Shown in pieces: positions 1 through 6,898 of a DNA stretch of 18,142 bases. The position numbers were made by a program, and so were the translations under genes. The stretch's first letter is position 1, and each line of letters begins with the position of its first letter. Under the pieces are notes generated by a model. The model saw only the letters and a program-made list of their open reading frames with translations, had not been told where the DNA came from and did not search any database. The stretch is from DATKYK01 sp034430255 (lineage in GTDB: Bacteria > Chloroflexota > Dehalococcoidia > E44-bin15). The stretch spans positions 1 to 18,142 of the forward strand of contig DAOUEU010000101.1 in assembly GCA_034430255.1 (NCBI GenBank), written 5' to 3'.

Positions 1-140
1 GTTTATAAAAATTTTAGCTGTTACGATAACTAACAGAGGGAGTATATCACAGCACCATCTCTAGGCTTTCCTATTGTCCTCCATGCCGCATCATGCAAAC
101 CCCGTATTCTAGAGCCTGACAACTGTTCTTGCTCCTAATA

Positions 141-177
141 TCAAGTTTCTTGACAGTTAGCGACGAATGTGTTTAAA
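141..177 (+). promoter_or_regulatory. candidate sigma70 promoter with inverted repeat over the -35
   Basis: A perfect -35 hexamer TTGACA lies at 150-155, followed 16 bp later by TTTAAA (172-177, 4/6 to TATAAT). It sits about 50 bp before the small ORF at 229. A perfect inverted repeat TCAAG-TTT-CTTGA (141-153) overlaps the -35 and could be an operator. The hexamers and repeat are read directly; promoter function is inferred. Confidence 0.4.
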
Positions 178-228
178 GTGCAACCGATGCTGTTAAGCTT
201 CAATATATCTTCGATAAGGGGGTGAATT

Positions 229-426
229 GTGCCAAAGAAGGTTAAACATGTCCCAGTGAAGAAAAGGTGGTGGTCAGGCCATGTTAACGAAAAGGATTTG
301 GCTAAAGTAATTGCCAAGGCTGAGCATGAGGGTTGGGAGTATGAAGAGCTTGAGAATCACGGATGGGAGCTCAGTCGCAAGTGGGTGGCGAGATTCTCAA
401 AGGAGACTAAAAAAGAAAAGAGTTGA
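229..426 (+). CDS. small basic hypothetical protein (65 aa)
   Basis: This is a short lysine- and tryptophan-rich protein whose family I do not recognise. The start is GTG, chosen because a strong Shine-Dalgarno AAGGGGGTG (216-224) lies 4 bases upstream, with a TTGACA promoter candidate further up. The protein is strongly basic at both ends (KKVKH and KKRWW near the N-terminus, KETKKEKS at the C-terminus) and has an acidic, helix-like centre with two GWE motifs (residues about 35-46). The repeated GWE loosely recalls DUF4177-type small proteins, but this is only a resemblance. There is no signal peptide or membrane segment. It stands alone, with 458 bp before the next gene. Nucleic-acid binding is possible from its charge but not shown. 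Confidence 0.6.
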   Translation: MPKKVKHVPVKKRWWSGHVNEKDLAKVIAKAEHEGWEYEELENHGWELSRKWVARFSKETKKEKS

Positions 427-786
427 TTGGACTGGTAGGTCGACTGTGGAATATTTAGACGCAAGTTTCTATCTGTTTATCCTAGCGAGCCAATTTAGCG
501 CCAGGGCGATATATATTTCGTGCCACGATAAAGATCGGCAGACTATCAGTATGATACCACCTTGCGGGGCGTTGTCTTGCTTGCGCAACTTTTCTTTCCA
601 ATATTGTAATTAGTTGATGGACGCTCGTGGGTTTGTTGGACAATCTAGTTATTGATTTCTATATGGTAACTTAAAAATGGAAACCATTCTGTCTATTGCG
701 GATTGGCGATTCCGATAACCTGCTCAAGTATACGCTACCTTCAGACCTTGGCAGATGGCGAAATAGGCAAACCCATACTAAGCAGA
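427..786. other. intergenic stretch without a recognised gene
   Basis: No ORF with a convincing ribosome-binding site or family likeness is visible here. The reading frame at 311-613 overlaps the preceding gene out of frame and lacks support. The only structure I note is a short hairpin AATGG-AAA-CCATT at 676-688, not followed by a T-run. The stretch runs into the promoter candidate at 787. Confidence 0.5.
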
Positions 787-815
787 TTGACAGGTAAAAA
801 TCCCCAGAGTATGCT
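787..815 (+). promoter_or_regulatory. candidate sigma70 promoter of the ThDP enzyme / Zn-ADH unit
   Basis: TTGACA (787-792, 6/6) is separated by 17 bp from TATGCT (810-815, 4/6). Transcription would begin near 822, about 60 bases before the start codon at 885. The hexamers are seen directly; activity is inferred. Confidence 0.45.
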
Positions 816-868
816 TATCCCACACAAGGATCACATACAACTGGATCCAGCTTGTTATATTAGGAGAT

Positions 869-876
869 GAAGGAGG
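869..876 (+). promoter_or_regulatory. ribosome-binding site that sets the start at 885
   Basis: GAAGGAGG lies 8 bases before the ATG at 885. The earlier in-frame ATG at 867 overlaps this site and has no comparable site of its own, so the ATG at 885 is the better start. Confidence 0.8.
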
Positions 877-884
877 ATATAAAG

Positions 885-2612
885 ATGACTATCATGAAAG
901 GGGCCGAAGCCTTGGTGCGATGTCTAATGGAAGAGGGTGTGCGTTATGTGTTTGGCGTTCCCGGTGACCAGTGCAACCCTATCACTGATGCCATCTACAG
1001 GTTGGGGGGTGAGGTTGGAATGAGGTTCATAACCACCCGGCACGAGCAGGCGGCGGCCCACATGGCGGATGCCTGGGCTCGGGTGACCGGCCAGCCTGGG
1101 GTGTGCCTGGGCACGGTGGGTCCAGGGGTAGCAGACCTGGTGCCCGGCGTATACCCGGCGTGGGCCGATGCGGTTCCTGTTCTTGTTCTAGGAGCGCAGA
1201 ACCAGACCTGGCGCTGCTACCCCGAGCACGGCTCCATGCAGGCTCTGGATCAGATCTCCCTGATGACTCCCATCACCAAATGGCGGGCACTGGTGAACGA
1301 CGTGAGGCGGATGCCTGAGTTGGTGCAACTAGCGTTCCGTGCAGCTACATCTGGACGCCAGGCACCTGTGTACCTGGATCTGCCCTCTAACGTACTTTGC
1401 GATAAGATAGATAGCAAGGAGTGTCCCATTCTACCCCCGCAGCGATACCGTGCCACTACCGCTCCGGTTGCCGATGCAGGTCCAATTGAACAGGCGGCGG
1501 ACATGCTGGCACGGGCGAAGTGGCCGCTAATTCACACCGGTGGAGGCGTGCTTCAGGCCGGGGCCTGGGCGGAGGTGAGGGAGTTGGCGGAATATCTATC
1601 AGCGCCGGTGACCACCAGCCTGGGTGGACGGGGGTCTATACCCGAGGATCATCCCCTCTGCCTGATCCCTTCAGCCTCTGGTGCATTTAAGGTTCAGGCT
1701 GCTGCCGATGTGGTACTCCTCGTGGGCGGTCGCATGGGCGATGTCGATTTCTGGGGGCGTCAACCGATATGGGGAGAGCCGGACAAACAGCGCTTTATAC
1801 AGATTGACATAGAACCCCAGAACATAGGTCTGAACCGGCAGGTGGAAATAGCCCTGGTTGGGGATGCCAAGAGCACTCTTCGCGCTTTGCTTGAGGCTGT
1901 TCGAGTAAGGACCGGGTCGAAGACGGAGAACCCCATGTTTGAAGAGGCGCGGCAGGTTCAACAGGCATGGGTGGATGGCTGGGAGGATGGCGCTCATTCC
2001 GACCAGGTTCCCATTCACCCCCTTCGCCTTATGCGTGAGGTGCGCCAGTTTTTCCCCCGCGAGGCTATCTTTGCCCAGGATGGTGGCACCACGGCGGTGT
2101 GGGCCTTCTATCAGAACCGCATCTACGAGCCGCGGTCATTCCTTTGGGCTGCCGATTCGGGTCACCTGGGCTCAGGCGTACCCTATGCTATAGCGGCCAA
2201 GCTGGCCCGCCCTGAAATACCGGTCTACTGCATTACCGGTGATGGTTCCTTTGGCTTAAACGCTATGGAGATGGAAACTGCGCGGCGGGAAAACGTGCCC
2301 ATTGTTGTAATCATAGCCAATGATAAAGCTTGGGGAATGATCAAGGGCGGTCAGAGGCTGGTCTACGACGCCCGCTACATTGGGGTCGACTTCACCGATG
2401 CTCGCTATGATAAACTGGCGGAGGCCCTTGGGTGCTACGGTGAGCGGGTCACCAAGCCTGCGCAGATTCGGCCTGCCCTGGAGCGGGCGGTGGACTCCGG
2501 GTTGCCTGCGGTGCTGGATGTTATTGTGGATATCGATGTGCACATGGTGCCGCCTGACCTGGTAGTGCTGGATAGCGTATGGATGGAAGGCTGCGATACG
2601 GGGGCTTCTTAG
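885..2612 (+). CDS. ThDP-dependent enzyme, acetolactate synthase large-subunit-like
   Basis: A 575-residue member of the acetolactate synthase / pyruvate oxidase / benzoylformate decarboxylase superfamily. These enzymes use thiamine diphosphate to cleave or join carbon bonds next to a 2-keto or 2-hydroxy group. All three domains are present: N-terminal pyrimidine-binding (about 1-175, catalytic Glu54 in the RHEQAAAHMA segment), central (about 195-340) and C-terminal ThDP-binding (about 380-550). The Mg/ThDP motif starts at GDGS (452-455) and closes with ND at 479-480. Length is normal for the family. The strong ribosome site at 869 sets the start. No small regulatory subunit (ilvN) or other branched-chain gene lies nearby, so a biosynthetic ilvB role is not supported. 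The partner is a zinc alcohol dehydrogenase 34 bp downstream, which suggests acyloin or 2-hydroxy-ketone chemistry. Family is certain; substrate is unknown. Confidence 0.9.
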   Translation: MTIMKGAEALVRCLMEEGVRYVFGVPGDQCNPITDAIYRLGGEVGMRFITTRHEQAAAHMADAWARVTGQPGVCLGTVGPGVADLVPGVYPAWADAVPVLVLGAQNQTWRCYPEHGSMQALDQISLMTPITKWRALVNDVRRMPELVQLAFRAATSGRQAPVYLDLPSNVLCDKIDSKECPILPPQRYRATTAPVADAGPIEQAADMLARAKWPLIHTGGGVLQAGAWAEVRELAEYLSAPVTTSLGGRGSIPEDHPLCLIPSASGAFKVQAAADVVLLVGGRMGDVDFWGRQPIWGEPDKQRFIQIDIEPQNIGLNRQVEIALVGDAKSTLRALLEAVRVRTGSKTENPMFEEARQVQQAWVDGWEDGAHSDQVPIHPLRLMREVRQFFPREAIFAQDGGTTAVWAFYQNRIYEPRSFLWAADSGHLGSGVPYAIAAKLARPEIPVYCITGDGSFGLNAMEMETARRENVPIVVIIANDKAWGMIKGGQRLVYDARYIGVDFTDARYDKLAEALGCYGERVTKPAQIRPALERAVDSGLPAVLDVIVDIDVHMVPPDLVVLDSVWMEGCDTGAS

Positions 2613-2646
2613 TAAAAGCTGTAGCTCCCTGAGGATGGACTAGAAT

Positions 2647-3864
2647 ATGAAGGCCTTGCAGTTCTCGGTTTCCGTTCCGCAGTTTGCAGCATTGAAGGCC
2701 TTGGGGAGCTTGTGCCAACGGCTTTACTATTACGGTCCACTTGCCACGGTGCGGCTTGTTGATATCCCGGAGCCGCAGTTGCCCTCCGCTGACTGGGTAA
2801 AGATCAGGACGCACATCTGTGGATTCTGTGGAAGCGATATCAACCTCATCATGTTACGGGATTCCCCAACGGCAACCCCTTTTACCTCGTTTCCATGCAC
2901 CATGGGCCACGAGCTTTGTGGCGAGATAGTAGAGGTTGGAAGCAGTGTCGAGGGAATAAATGCTGGAGATGTGGTTACTACTGCCCCGTATCTTAGCTGC
3001 TCCATAAGAGGAATTGAGCCGGTATGTAGAAGCTGTCAGTTGGGTAGACCCTCCAATTGTGAGAACTTCGCCGAGGGAAATCTTTCTCCAGGCATGTTGG
3101 CGGGTCTCTGTCGCGATATAGGGGGAGGCTTTGCCCCCTATCTGGTAGCACACAAGGATCAAATTTTCAAGCTGCCCGGGGAAGTATCTGCTAAAGAGGG
3201 CGCCATGATAGAGCCGGTTGCGGTGGCTATTCAGGCAGTGATTGACAACATGCCCGGTGAGGAGGATAAGGTTCTCGTTATCGGGGGTGGGGTTATAGGT
3301 AACCTTATTGTTCAAGTAATACGTGCCTTCGATATAGGCTGTTCGATTACTGTTGCTGATCCCTCGAAATTCCATGCTGAACTGACATCCGAAGTAGGGG
3401 CCGATCACCTGATTACGGATGGTGATATATTGCATCACACCGAGAGCATCACAGGGGCCAGGGCATATAAACCCATGCTGGGCAAGGTGATACTTATGGG
3501 AGGATTCTCAAAGATCTATAATACTGTGGCTAGCACCGAAACGCTCGATGCCAGCATGAGGGCGCTGAGGACAGGGGGAGTACTTAGTGTGGTGGGGATC
3601 GGCAAGGACGTGATGACCGATCTCACTCCCCTCTGGCTGAAACTCCAGACCATAAAGGGTGTCTATTGCTATGGCTATACCGATATGCATGGTAAAAGAA
3701 GGCACATTTTTGAGATAGCTATCGATTATGTAAAGCAAAGAAGGGTCCAACTCGAGCCTCTGGTAACCCATACATTCGCTATTGAAGACTACCGGAAGAT
3801 GATCGAAATCAACCTGAATAAAAAGAAACACAGGGCGGTCAAGACGGCGGTTTGCTTTACCTAA
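2647..3864 (+). CDS. zinc-dependent alcohol dehydrogenase (medium-chain, MDR family)
   Basis: A 405-residue cytoplasmic NAD(P)-dependent oxidoreductase of the threonine dehydrogenase / butanediol dehydrogenase type. Likely catalytic zinc ligands are Cys61 (in CGSD), His88-Glu89 (GHE) and Glu189. The Rossmann nucleotide loop is GGGVIG (213-218). The structural-zinc lobe has Cys118, Cys127, Cys130 and Cys138, spaced C-X8-C-X2-C-X7-C rather than the usual C-X2-C-X2-C-X7-C, so this lobe has an altered loop or a weakened site. The N-terminus is also longer than usual before the GroES-like fold. A GAGGA sequence (2631-2635) precedes the ATG. It follows the ThDP enzyme by 34 bp and probably shares its transcript, so it may reduce or oxidise that enzyme's keto/hydroxy product. 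The substrate cannot be read from sequence. Confidence 0.88.
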   Translation: MKALQFSVSVPQFAALKALGSLCQRLYYYGPLATVRLVDIPEPQLPSADWVKIRTHICGFCGSDINLIMLRDSPTATPFTSFPCTMGHELCGEIVEVGSSVEGINAGDVVTTAPYLSCSIRGIEPVCRSCQLGRPSNCENFAEGNLSPGMLAGLCRDIGGGFAPYLVAHKDQIFKLPGEVSAKEGAMIEPVAVAIQAVIDNMPGEEDKVLVIGGGVIGNLIVQVIRAFDIGCSITVADPSKFHAELTSEVGADHLITDGDILHHTESITGARAYKPMLGKVILMGGFSKIYNTVASTETLDASMRALRTGGVLSVVGIGKDVMTDLTPLWLKLQTIKGVYCYGYTDMHGKRRHIFEIAIDYVKQRRVQLEPLVTHTFAIEDYRKMIEINLNKKKHRAVKTAVCFT

Positions 3865-3911
3865 AAGGTATGTCCGCTTAACGCCTATATCGGGTTACAC
3901 GTATTTCCTCC

Positions 3912-3943
3912 GCCGGTTGCGCCATACTCCGTGGGCAACCGGC
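3912..3943 (+). terminator. hairpin terminator after the Zn-ADH gene
   Basis: A perfect 9-bp stem, GCCGGTTGC (3912-3920) with GCAACCGGC (3935-3943), has a 14-nt loop that can add a CCA/TGG pairing. It lies 48 bp after the stop codon. The following bases (ATTTGGT) are only weakly T-rich, so termination may be partial. Confidence 0.55.
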
Positions 3944-4041
3944 ATTTGGTACTGCTGCTATGCACTAAGGTGGCTCCACAGCAATAGCGTACCTCAAGTT
4001 AACTTAACTTACATATCGGGACTTTTTGATCCGGTAAAGGG

Positions 4042-4070
4042 TTGACAAAGTATTATTTAATATCTATAAT
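4042..4070 (+). promoter_or_regulatory. perfect-consensus sigma70 promoter of marR-SDR unit
   Basis: TTGACA (4042-4047) and TATAAT (4065-4070) both match consensus at 6/6, with the optimal 17-bp spacer, in an AT-rich stretch. It is about 80 bp upstream of the MarR start codon. Such a strong promoter would need a repressor to be controllable, and operator-like repeats follow directly. Confidence 0.8.
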
Positions 4071-4100
4071 ACTAATAGTTTGGAAGATACTAATAATTAG
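4069..4100 (+). promoter_or_regulatory. operator-like direct repeats and palindromes at the marR promoter
   Basis: The 9-mer ATACTAATA occurs twice (4069-4077 and 4087-4095), 18 bp apart. Each copy is part of a small palindrome: ACTA-A-TAGT (4071-4079) and CTAAT-A-ATTAG (4090-4100). They start at the -10 and cover the expected transcription start. MarR proteins commonly bind short AT-rich palindromes at their own promoters, so autorepression by the downstream gene is a reasonable inference. Confidence 0.5.
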
Positions 4101-4149
4101 AATTGTGTATATAATAAGCATTACCGTAATTATGCATTGGGGGCTTTAG

Positions 4150-4653
4150 ATGGCACAGGAGCCACAAAAAGAGGAACTCATTGAGAGCATTCTCCAGCTT
4201 TCGGACAGGGCATTCAGAGAGCTGTTTCCCATACTGCCCAAGCAGTGGCTGCGCCTGGACCTTACCATGTCTCAGCTCAAGGTGGTTCTGCTGCTTTTCG
4301 TGAGCGGCCCCACGCGGATGGGCGTTATCGCTTCCGAGCTGGGGGTGAGTCTGGCTACAGCGACCGGGGTGGTAGAACGCCTGGTAGAGCGGGGTCTCTT
4401 GCGCCGTGAGGGCGATGCTGCGGACCGCCGTGTGGTACTGTGCCGCCTTTCCGATGAGGGGGAGAGGCTAATAAGCAAGCTTTGGCGGCTTTCCCAGGAG
4501 CGCATCGGTGAGCTGATGCGTGTGATACCTCCCTCCAGGCTGCTGATAATTGCCGAAATGCTACAGGCGCTCCTGGAAGCAGGGGAGGCGATGAAGGGTG
4601 ATTTGCAGCTCAAGGAGCAAAAAGAGGGATATACAGTCGTAGGTTCAAAATAA
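4150..4653 (+). CDS. MarR-family transcriptional regulator
   Basis: A 167-residue winged-helix regulator. The N-terminal helices (about 8-35) form the dimer interface. The DNA-binding domain spans about 38-105, with the recognition region ASELGVSLATATGVVERL (61-78) and the wing DAADRRVVLCRL (89-100), which carries the conserved D-x-R-type signature. The rest is helical dimerisation sequence. The family usually represses its own and neighbouring genes until a small phenolic or lipophilic ligand binds. It is 30 bp upstream of an SDR gene and probably co-transcribed with it from the promoter at 4042. Its ribosome site (GGGGGC at about 4139-4144) is weak. The ligand is unknown. Confidence 0.92.
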   Translation: MAQEPQKEELIESILQLSDRAFRELFPILPKQWLRLDLTMSQLKVVLLLFVSGPTRMGVIASELGVSLATATGVVERLVERGLLRREGDAADRRVVLCRLSDEGERLISKLWRLSQERIGELMRVIPPSRLLIIAEMLQALLEAGEAMKGDLQLKEQKEGYTVVGSK

Positions 4654-4683
4654 ACTTTGATTAGATAATTGTAGGAGTATCGA

Positions 4684-5640
4684 ATGCGGGTGTTAGTAAC
4701 AGGTGGAGCTGGAAGGTTGGGGGTAAATGTATGTAAGTCCTTACAGGGAAACGGATTCCGGGTACGTGTATTCGACCTGGATAATGACCGCAACCGAAAG
4801 AGCATCAAGGAACTCGGCAGAAGGGCAGAAATCGTGTGGGGAGATATCACACAACCCGATTCGGTTCGGAAGGCTCTGGAGAAAGTAGACGTGGTGGTAC
4901 ATATGGCTGGAATCTTGCCCCCTGTAGCCTATGAAAAGCCAGAACTGGCAAGGAGGGTGAATGTAGGGGGGGCCAGAGTACTTGTTGACCTCATAAAAGA
5001 GAAGGGAGGCAATATTCCACTGGTATTTACTTCCTCGGTAGCGGTGTTTGGCATCACCATCGATGCCACGGAACCCATTTCACCGGAGAAGAATGATCCC
5101 AATCCCAGGGGTGCCTACGGCGAGACCAAGCTTGAAGCGGAGAACCTGATCAAAGAATCGGGGATCGACTATCTCATCCTGAGGCTCACTGCCGTCATGT
5201 ACTTTGACCACGAAGTGAGCGACCTGAAGCGCATGTTTTCCATTCCGCTGGATAATCGAGTTGAGTTCTGCCATCCCGATGATTTGTCTTTAGCGATACT
5301 AAACGCGGTTAAGAATATCAGCACCATAAAGGGGAACACGCTTGTTATCAGCGGTGGGCCCGGTGAGCAGATGCTGTATAAAGATATGGTCGGCGCTATT
5401 CTAGGCGTCATGGGGTTGCCCCTGCCGCCTGCGGACAAATTCACCCAGCGACCCTACTACCTGGACTGGTATGACACGAGCAAGTCCCAGCGACTGCTTA
5501 ACTTCCAGCGAAGGTCCTTTAAAGACTACATCAAGGATTATTCCCGCGGGCTAACCAGGCAGTACTCGGTCCTGTTCCTGCCCTTTATGCGCTACTTCGT
5601 TTCGCCTTTGTTCGGTAAGGCTGTTGTTCAGTTTATGTAA
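4684..5640 (+). CDS. NAD-dependent epimerase/dehydratase (extended SDR)
   Basis: A 318-residue extended short-chain dehydrogenase. It shows the nucleotide loop TGGAGRLG (6-13), an acidic Asp31 after the second strand (favouring NAD over NADP), the active-site Ser117/118 in FTSSVAVFG, and Tyr145-x3-Lys149 in YGETK. The ribosome site TAGGAG (4672-4677) is 6 bases before the ATG. Family members act on nucleotide sugars, sterols (3-beta-HSD-like) or flavonoid-type ketones; the substrate cannot be told here. It shares a promoter with the MarR gene, so it is likely that regulator's target. A second, partial SDR at 17613 is a close paralogue, aligning without gaps at Asp31, WGD (52-54), ILPP (77-80) and VFG (121-123). 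Confidence 0.9.
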   Translation: MRVLVTGGAGRLGVNVCKSLQGNGFRVRVFDLDNDRNRKSIKELGRRAEIVWGDITQPDSVRKALEKVDVVVHMAGILPPVAYEKPELARRVNVGGARVLVDLIKEKGGNIPLVFTSSVAVFGITIDATEPISPEKNDPNPRGAYGETKLEAENLIKESGIDYLILRLTAVMYFDHEVSDLKRMFSIPLDNRVEFCHPDDLSLAILNAVKNISTIKGNTLVISGGPGEQMLYKDMVGAILGVMGLPLPPADKFTQRPYYLDWYDTSKSQRLLNFQRRSFKDYIKDYSRGLTRQYSVLFLPFMRYFVSPLFGKAVVQFM

Positions 5641-5688
5641 ACCGGTTGTAAAATAGCCTCTCGGGCCGACCGTGTAGGCAACATGGCT

Positions 5689-5714
5689 AAGGGCTCCGAT
5701 ATATCGGGGCCCTT
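5689..5714. terminator. strong inverted repeat, likely bidirectional terminator
   Basis: AAGGGCTCCGATA pairs with TATCGGGGCCCTT over 13+13 bases with a single T-G wobble, giving an 11-bp stem with a four-base loop. It begins 48 bp after the SDR stop and lies between convergent genes (SDR on +, Fe-S protein on -). The TTCTTGTAATT that follows on + is modestly T-rich. AA at the stem base gives TT after it on the other strand. Confidence 0.65.
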
Positions 5715-5809
5715 CTTGTAATTGGTAGTAAGACTTATTCCTCCAAACAGCGCCCGTTCTTTTTACTGCTGTGCTTGGGTAATACCCACGGGTATGAGGT
5801 TCATAGAAC

Positions 5810-6619
5810 TTACCGATGGGCAGATGCCTCGTTTACGAGCTCTATGGGGTAGTACCGGTTGCGGTATCCCTCCCTTTCCACCATCGTCCTCGCCCCTCCG
5901 GTGCAGGTGGAGACGCAGACGCCACAGCCATAGCACTTTGCGAGATCGACCTTGGCTGACCCGTTTACCAGGCTATTTGCGCCGAAGTGGCAGCGCTCGA
6001 CGCATATGCCGCAGCCGGTGCACAATTCCTTGTCCAGTGCTACTATATAAGGTCCCGGGCTCAGCACTCCTCCGGCTGCCAGGTGGGCCCTCAAGGGGAA
6101 GCATATCTCACTCTCGCAACTGCAGAGTACATAGGCCCATCCCTTGGATCGCATGCACGCGTAAAAGGCCGGGACCAGTCCCTCCTGGTCGAGCTCGCGG
6201 AGCAGTTTCTTGGCCTCCTCGGGGCTCATGTCGACATACTCACTATCAGCTCTCTTGGATGCCTCGGCACCGTACAGGACCATCATATCTTTTCGATAGG
6301 TCCCCTTCCTTTTGCCCAGGGCTTTCTGGCAGACGCATGGGCCGACGGCAATTTCTGTGTTGTCCAGAACCGATATGGCGTCTATGAAGTCAGTCGCCTG
6401 CTCAACGGTAATGACTTCTCCGGTTGGGAGGAAGCGGCCAAGAAGTCGGGACAATACCGTCAGGATGGGCCGTCCCCTCACCTTCAAGAAGAAGCGTAAT
6501 GTTGCGTCCAAGATAGGTATGACAATCCGAGGCTCGATTCTAATATAGAAGCTCGTTAGCGGGATTTGGAGTTTCCCGGCCTCTTCCAGCTTTCCACCTG
6601 TCAATTTATGGTGAGCCAT
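5810..6619 (-). CDS. ferredoxin-like double [4Fe-4S] protein with extra cysteine motifs
   Basis: A 269-residue electron-transfer protein. The C-terminal third is a bacterial 2[4Fe-4S] ferredoxin module: Cys200/203/206/210 (CTGCGICVERC) and Cys229/232/235/239 (CYGCGVCVSTC). In both clusters the proline that usually follows the last cysteine is replaced (His, Thr). The first 190 residues are not ferredoxin. They hold six more cysteines, Cys95-x-Cys97, Cys155, Cys166-x-Cys168 and Cys173, which could bind another cluster or zinc. Residues about 31-65 are hydrophobic and basic but do not look like a clear membrane span. It is on the same strand as the AOR/ligase cassette, 280 bp beyond the ligase, so it might accept or relay AOR or POR electrons; that is inference. 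The ribosome site (GCAGG) is weak. Confidence 0.8.
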   Translation of the reverse strand: MAHHKLTGGKLEEAGKLQIPLTSFYIRIEPRIVIPILDATLRFFLKVRGRPILTVLSRLLGRFLPTGEVITVEQATDFIDAISVLDNTEIAVGPCVCQKALGKRKGTYRKDMMVLYGAEASKRADSEYVDMSPEEAKKLLRELDQEGLVPAFYACMRSKGWAYVLCSCESEICFPLRAHLAAGGVLSPGPYIVALDKELCTGCGICVERCHFGANSLVNGSAKVDLAKCYGCGVCVSTCTGGARTMVEREGYRNRYYPIELVNEASAHR

Positions 6620-6727
6620 AGAGCCTGCTTAATCGTAGGAAAATTTACCTAGACCAAACATTTTAAGCGTTATCATTGTAGGCTAGCCGGTATCAGGGCC
6701 CCAGCTGTACTAGGCGTAAGAGGCGGA

Positions 6728-6776
6728 GAGAGGTGCCTTAACATCAGGAACTATTCACTCGGTCCTACTACCTCTC
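6728..6776. repeat. inverted repeat between ligase and Fe-S protein genes
   Basis: GAGAGGT (6728-6734) pairs perfectly with ACCTCTC (6770-6776). Inside it AGGA (6746-6749) pairs with TCCT (6763-6766), giving a nested stem-loop about 110 bp upstream of the Fe-S protein start on its coding strand. It could be a leader structure or a weak terminator. No T-run follows. Confidence 0.3.
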
Positions 6777-6860
6777 AGTGGCTTGAGCAGTAAAAATAGG
6801 TCGACAGGTTATCGTCGGCAGGGGTGAGGCCACGGCGCAGGTTTAGCATTCGCTTAAGCG

Positions 6861-6888
6861 TGACGGTGCGCTCGCCCTCGCGTCGTCA
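6861..6888 (+). repeat. GC-rich inverted repeat just downstream of the acyl-CoA ligase
   Basis: TGACGGTGCG (6861-6870) can pair with CGCGTCGTCA (6879-6888) over 10 positions, including two G-T wobbles that exist only on the + strand RNA. The loop is 8 nt. A perfect palindrome CGCTTAAGCG sits next to it (6851-6860). It lies 10 bp past the ligase stop codon, where a terminator would be expected, but no T-run follows on the ligase strand. Confidence 0.3.
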
Positions 6889-6898
6889 GCCCTTATGC

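Noticed and set aside
1..228. Tail of an upstream gene at the left edge
   Set aside because: All three + frames close within 64 bases and nothing identifies a C-terminus; not enough to support a feature.
311..613. 100-codon + strand frame
   Set aside because: Overlaps the 229-426 gene out of frame, has no ribosome site and no family-like sequence.
867..884. N-terminal extension of the ThDP enzyme from ATG 867
   Set aside because: The ribosome site for ATG 885 lies inside it, and ATG 867 has no site of its own.
885..2612. Calling the ThDP enzyme ilvB (biosynthetic acetolactate synthase)
   Set aside because: No ilvN, ilvC or other branched-chain gene is nearby, and the superfamily has many other reactions.
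2854..3438. 194-codon minus-strand frame
   Set aside because: Antisense shadow of the zinc alcohol dehydrogenase; no motif or start signal.
4272..4850. 192-codon minus-strand frame
   Set aside because: Antisense to the MarR and SDR genes; serine/arginine-rich low-complexity translation typical of a shadow.
5722..6387. 221-codon + strand frame and the 170-codon one at 5987
   Set aside because: Antisense to the well-supported Fe-S protein; arginine/proline-rich without domain features.
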